Shown here: in pieces, positions 62,543-64,000 of the stretch
Position numbering within the stretch: the stretch's first letter is position 1
Layout: the number at the start of each line of letters is the position of its first letter
Origin: an uncultured Alphaproteobacteria bacterium
GTDB lineage: Bacteria; Pseudomonadota; Alphaproteobacteria; HIMB59
NCBI GenBank assembly: GCA_902518505.1
Contig: CABYGG010000002.1
Location: 1 to 64,000 of the forward strand
DNA length: 64,000 nucleotides
Direction of reading: 5' to 3'
Made by a program: the position numbers and the translations under genes
Notes under the pieces: generated by a model
Told to the model about the DNA's origin: nothing
Database searches by the model: none
Seen by the model: only the letters and a program-made list of their open reading frames with translations

Positions 62543-64000
62543 TATTGAATATTAATTAATATACTATCAATTTTAGACAATTCCATATTAATTGAACTTT
62601 GCCTTTCTTTATTTTGATCAATGAGATCTTTTGGAGCTTTTGATACAAAGTTTTCATTTGATAAATTTTTATCAATTGTATTTTTTTCTTTTTCCAAAGA
62701 GCTTTTATTTTCTTGAAGTTTTTCTTTAATTTTAGATTTATCGATTTGGCTAGCAGAAATTTCGAAATCAAACTCTTTAAAAGGTAAAGTAACACTATTA
62801 TCTTTATGGGACGATGAAAGTTTTTTTCTTGTTAAAAACTCGAATGTTTTTTTATTATCTCCTAAAATTGATTGAATAGATTGATTTTTAGAAAAAATTT
62901 CTACAGTATCTTCTTTTTTAATTTCAAAAAGTTTTTCTATTGACCTGTATTCCTCTATAAAATCTATAAATAACTTTGTTTTAGATACATCTTCACTCTC
63001 GGTTTTTAGATCAACATAGTCCCACTGATGATTCATCAAAATATCTTTATTATTTTTACCCCACAATTTTTCAGTGATAAAAGGAATAACTGGATGTAAA
63101 AGTTGCAATAAAGAATTAAATACTAAATGAAAAGTTTTTTTGGTCTCATCACTAAATTGACTGTCGTCTAAAAGATTTTTAGAAAGTTCAATATACCAGT
63201 CACAAAAAGTATGCCATGTGAAATGGTATAATTGATTAGCTACTTCATGAAAATAGTATTTTTCATAATTAACTTGAACTTTTTTATATAACTCTTGAAA
63301 CTCATTTATAATCCAAATATTAAAAATATGTTTAGGGTTAACTTTATCACTATCTGTAAATGGATAAATTCCTTTAAATTCTGCAAACTTATAGGCATTA
63401 GTGATTTTAGTAACAAAGTTTCTATAACCAGCTATACGTTGCTCACTTAACCTTACATCCCTTCCAGGTGTATTTAATGATGTTAAAGTAAAGCGAAGTG
63501 TATCTGCACCATACTTGTCAATTATTTCTAAAGGATCAATGACATTACCTTTTGATTTTGACATTTTTTGACCTTTTTCATCACGAACAAGAGCATGAAC
63601 ATAAACAGTATTAAAAGGTGTTTCTGACATAAATTTATTTCCCATCATCATCATGCGAGCAACCCAGAAAAAGATGATATCAAAACCCGTAACTAGGACA
63701 GAATTAGGGTAAAATGTATCTAATGTTTGTTCTTTATTAGGCCATCCTAAAGTAGAGAAAGGCCAAAGAGCTGAGGAGAACCAGGTGTCCAAGACGTCTT
63801 GATCTCTTTTTAAAATTATTTTATCCGCTTTATAAAAGTCTACGGCTAAATTTTTTGCTTCTTCTTCAGTTTCTGCACAAAATTCTTTTCCATCAGGGCC
63901 ATACCAAACTGGAATTTGATGTCCCCACCATATTTGTCGAGAAATACACCAAGGTCTAATATTTTCCATCCATTGAAAGTATGTTTTCTCCCAATTTGAG
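62542..64000 (-). CDS. valS: Valyl-tRNA synthetase, C-terminal part (runs off the window)
   Basis: About 485 residues of a class I ValRS, open at the right edge. The partial sequence starts within [18 protein letters not shown] and contains the tRNA-editing/active-site bridge, LPVWYGPDG, the KMSKS loop as [15 protein letters not shown], the GRDVRLSE region and the anticodon-binding domain. The last 65 residues form the ValRS coiled coil ([17 protein letters not shown]). Its stop overlaps the ilvD ATG. Confidence 0.95.
   Translation of the reverse strand, partial: SNWEKTYFQWMENIRPWCISRQIWWGHQIPVWYGPDGKEFCAETEEEAKNLAVDFYKADKIILKRDQDVLDTWFSSALWPFSTLGWPNKEQTLDTFYPNSVLVTGFDIIFFWVARMMMMGNKFMSETPFNTVYVHALVRDEKGQKMSKSKGNVIDPLEIIDKYGADTLRFTLTSLNTPGRDVRLSEQRIAGYRNFVTKITNAYKFAEFKGIYPFTDSDKVNPKHIFNIWIINEFQELYKKVQVNYEKYYFHEVANQLYHFTWHTFCDWYIELSKNLLDDSQFSDETKKTFHLVFNSLLQLLHPVIPFITEKLWGKNNKDILMNHQWDYVDLKTESEDVSKTKLFIDFIEEYRSIEKLFEIKKEDTVEIFSKNQSIQSILGDNKKTFEFLTRKKLSSSHKDNSVTLPFKEFDFEISASQIDKSKIKEKLQENKSSLEKEKNTIDKNLSNENFVSKAPKDLIDQNKERQSSINMELSKIDSILINIQ

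Noticed and set aside
1-64000. CRISPR arrays, rRNA genes, insertion sequences or prophage
   Set aside because: No regularly spaced repeats, rRNA-like conserved tracts, transposase motifs or phage structural genes were seen on either strand.

Overview
The window is one AT-rich (roughly 30% GC by eye), densely packed stretch of bacterial chromosome. Several gene orders point to an alphaproteobacterium: mfd-sdhE-recG-DUF502, coaD-gyrA-ssb-uvrA, and argS-(small membrane gene)-nagZ-scpA-scpB-tatABC-serS next to yajC-secDF. Low GC, almost no intergenic DNA, overlapping convergent genes and many transporters for osmolytes and phosphorylated metabolites suggest a streamlined marine oligotroph of the SAR11-like or HIMB59/AEGEAN-169 kind. 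That placement is inference; only the alphaproteobacterial gene orders and the composition are seen. No gap between genes exceeds about 150 bases, and I see no phage, insertion sequence, CRISPR array or rRNA operon.

Layout. 1-11.8 kb holds housekeeping genes: mfd, sdhE, recG, a DUF502 membrane protein, a small DUF6494-like gene, a membrane protein, a broken double-DUF2061 gene, a DUF3108 protein, mnmH, thiL, cfa and nadE. 11.8-16.8 kb is a Ugp-type glycerol-3-phosphate ABC transporter with two tandem UgpE paralogues. 16.9-18.2 kb has aroQ, an unknown 70-aa gene and bioY. 18.2-21.4 kb is an operon of malonyl-CoA synthetase (matB), an atypical SDR and an HDAC-family deacetylase. 21.4-31.0 kb is an onium-compound (betaine/carnitine-like) uptake and catabolism island: binding protein, BKACE cleavage enzyme, SDR, GcvT-like demethylase, BisC-type molybdoenzyme, fused double permease and ATPase. 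31.0-40.4 kb is a second accessory island: two EamA exporters, Fe-alcohol dehydrogenase, amidase, two homocysteine methyltransferase paralogues, an enolase-superfamily enzyme, a VOC protein and an aldehyde dehydrogenase. 40.4-64 kb is core: a YtoQ-like protein, tRNA-Lys(UUU), coaD, gyrA, ssb, uvrA, secFD-yajC, a DUF815 ATPase, serS, tatCBA, an orphan ABC ATPase, scpBA, nagZ, a tiny coupled gene, argS, dgt, erpA, xthA, ilvD and the C-terminal part of valS.

The most interesting unit is the 21.4-31.0 kb island. The permease, molybdoenzyme, GcvT-like demethylase and SDR stop and start codons touch or overlap, so the four genes look like one translationally coupled operon. A carnitine-type BKACE, the binding protein and the ATPase lie beside it. 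Transport, carbon-chain cleavage and folate-linked demethylation fit a quaternary amine such as carnitine, but the usual carnitine 3-dehydrogenase and thioesterase are not here, and a cytoplasmic molybdopterin oxidoreductase is not part of the pathways I know. Second-tier points are the HDAC-family deacetylase beside matB, the duplicated UgpE, the 48-aa gene coupled at both ends between argS and nagZ, and divergent gene pairs whose start codons abut or overlap.
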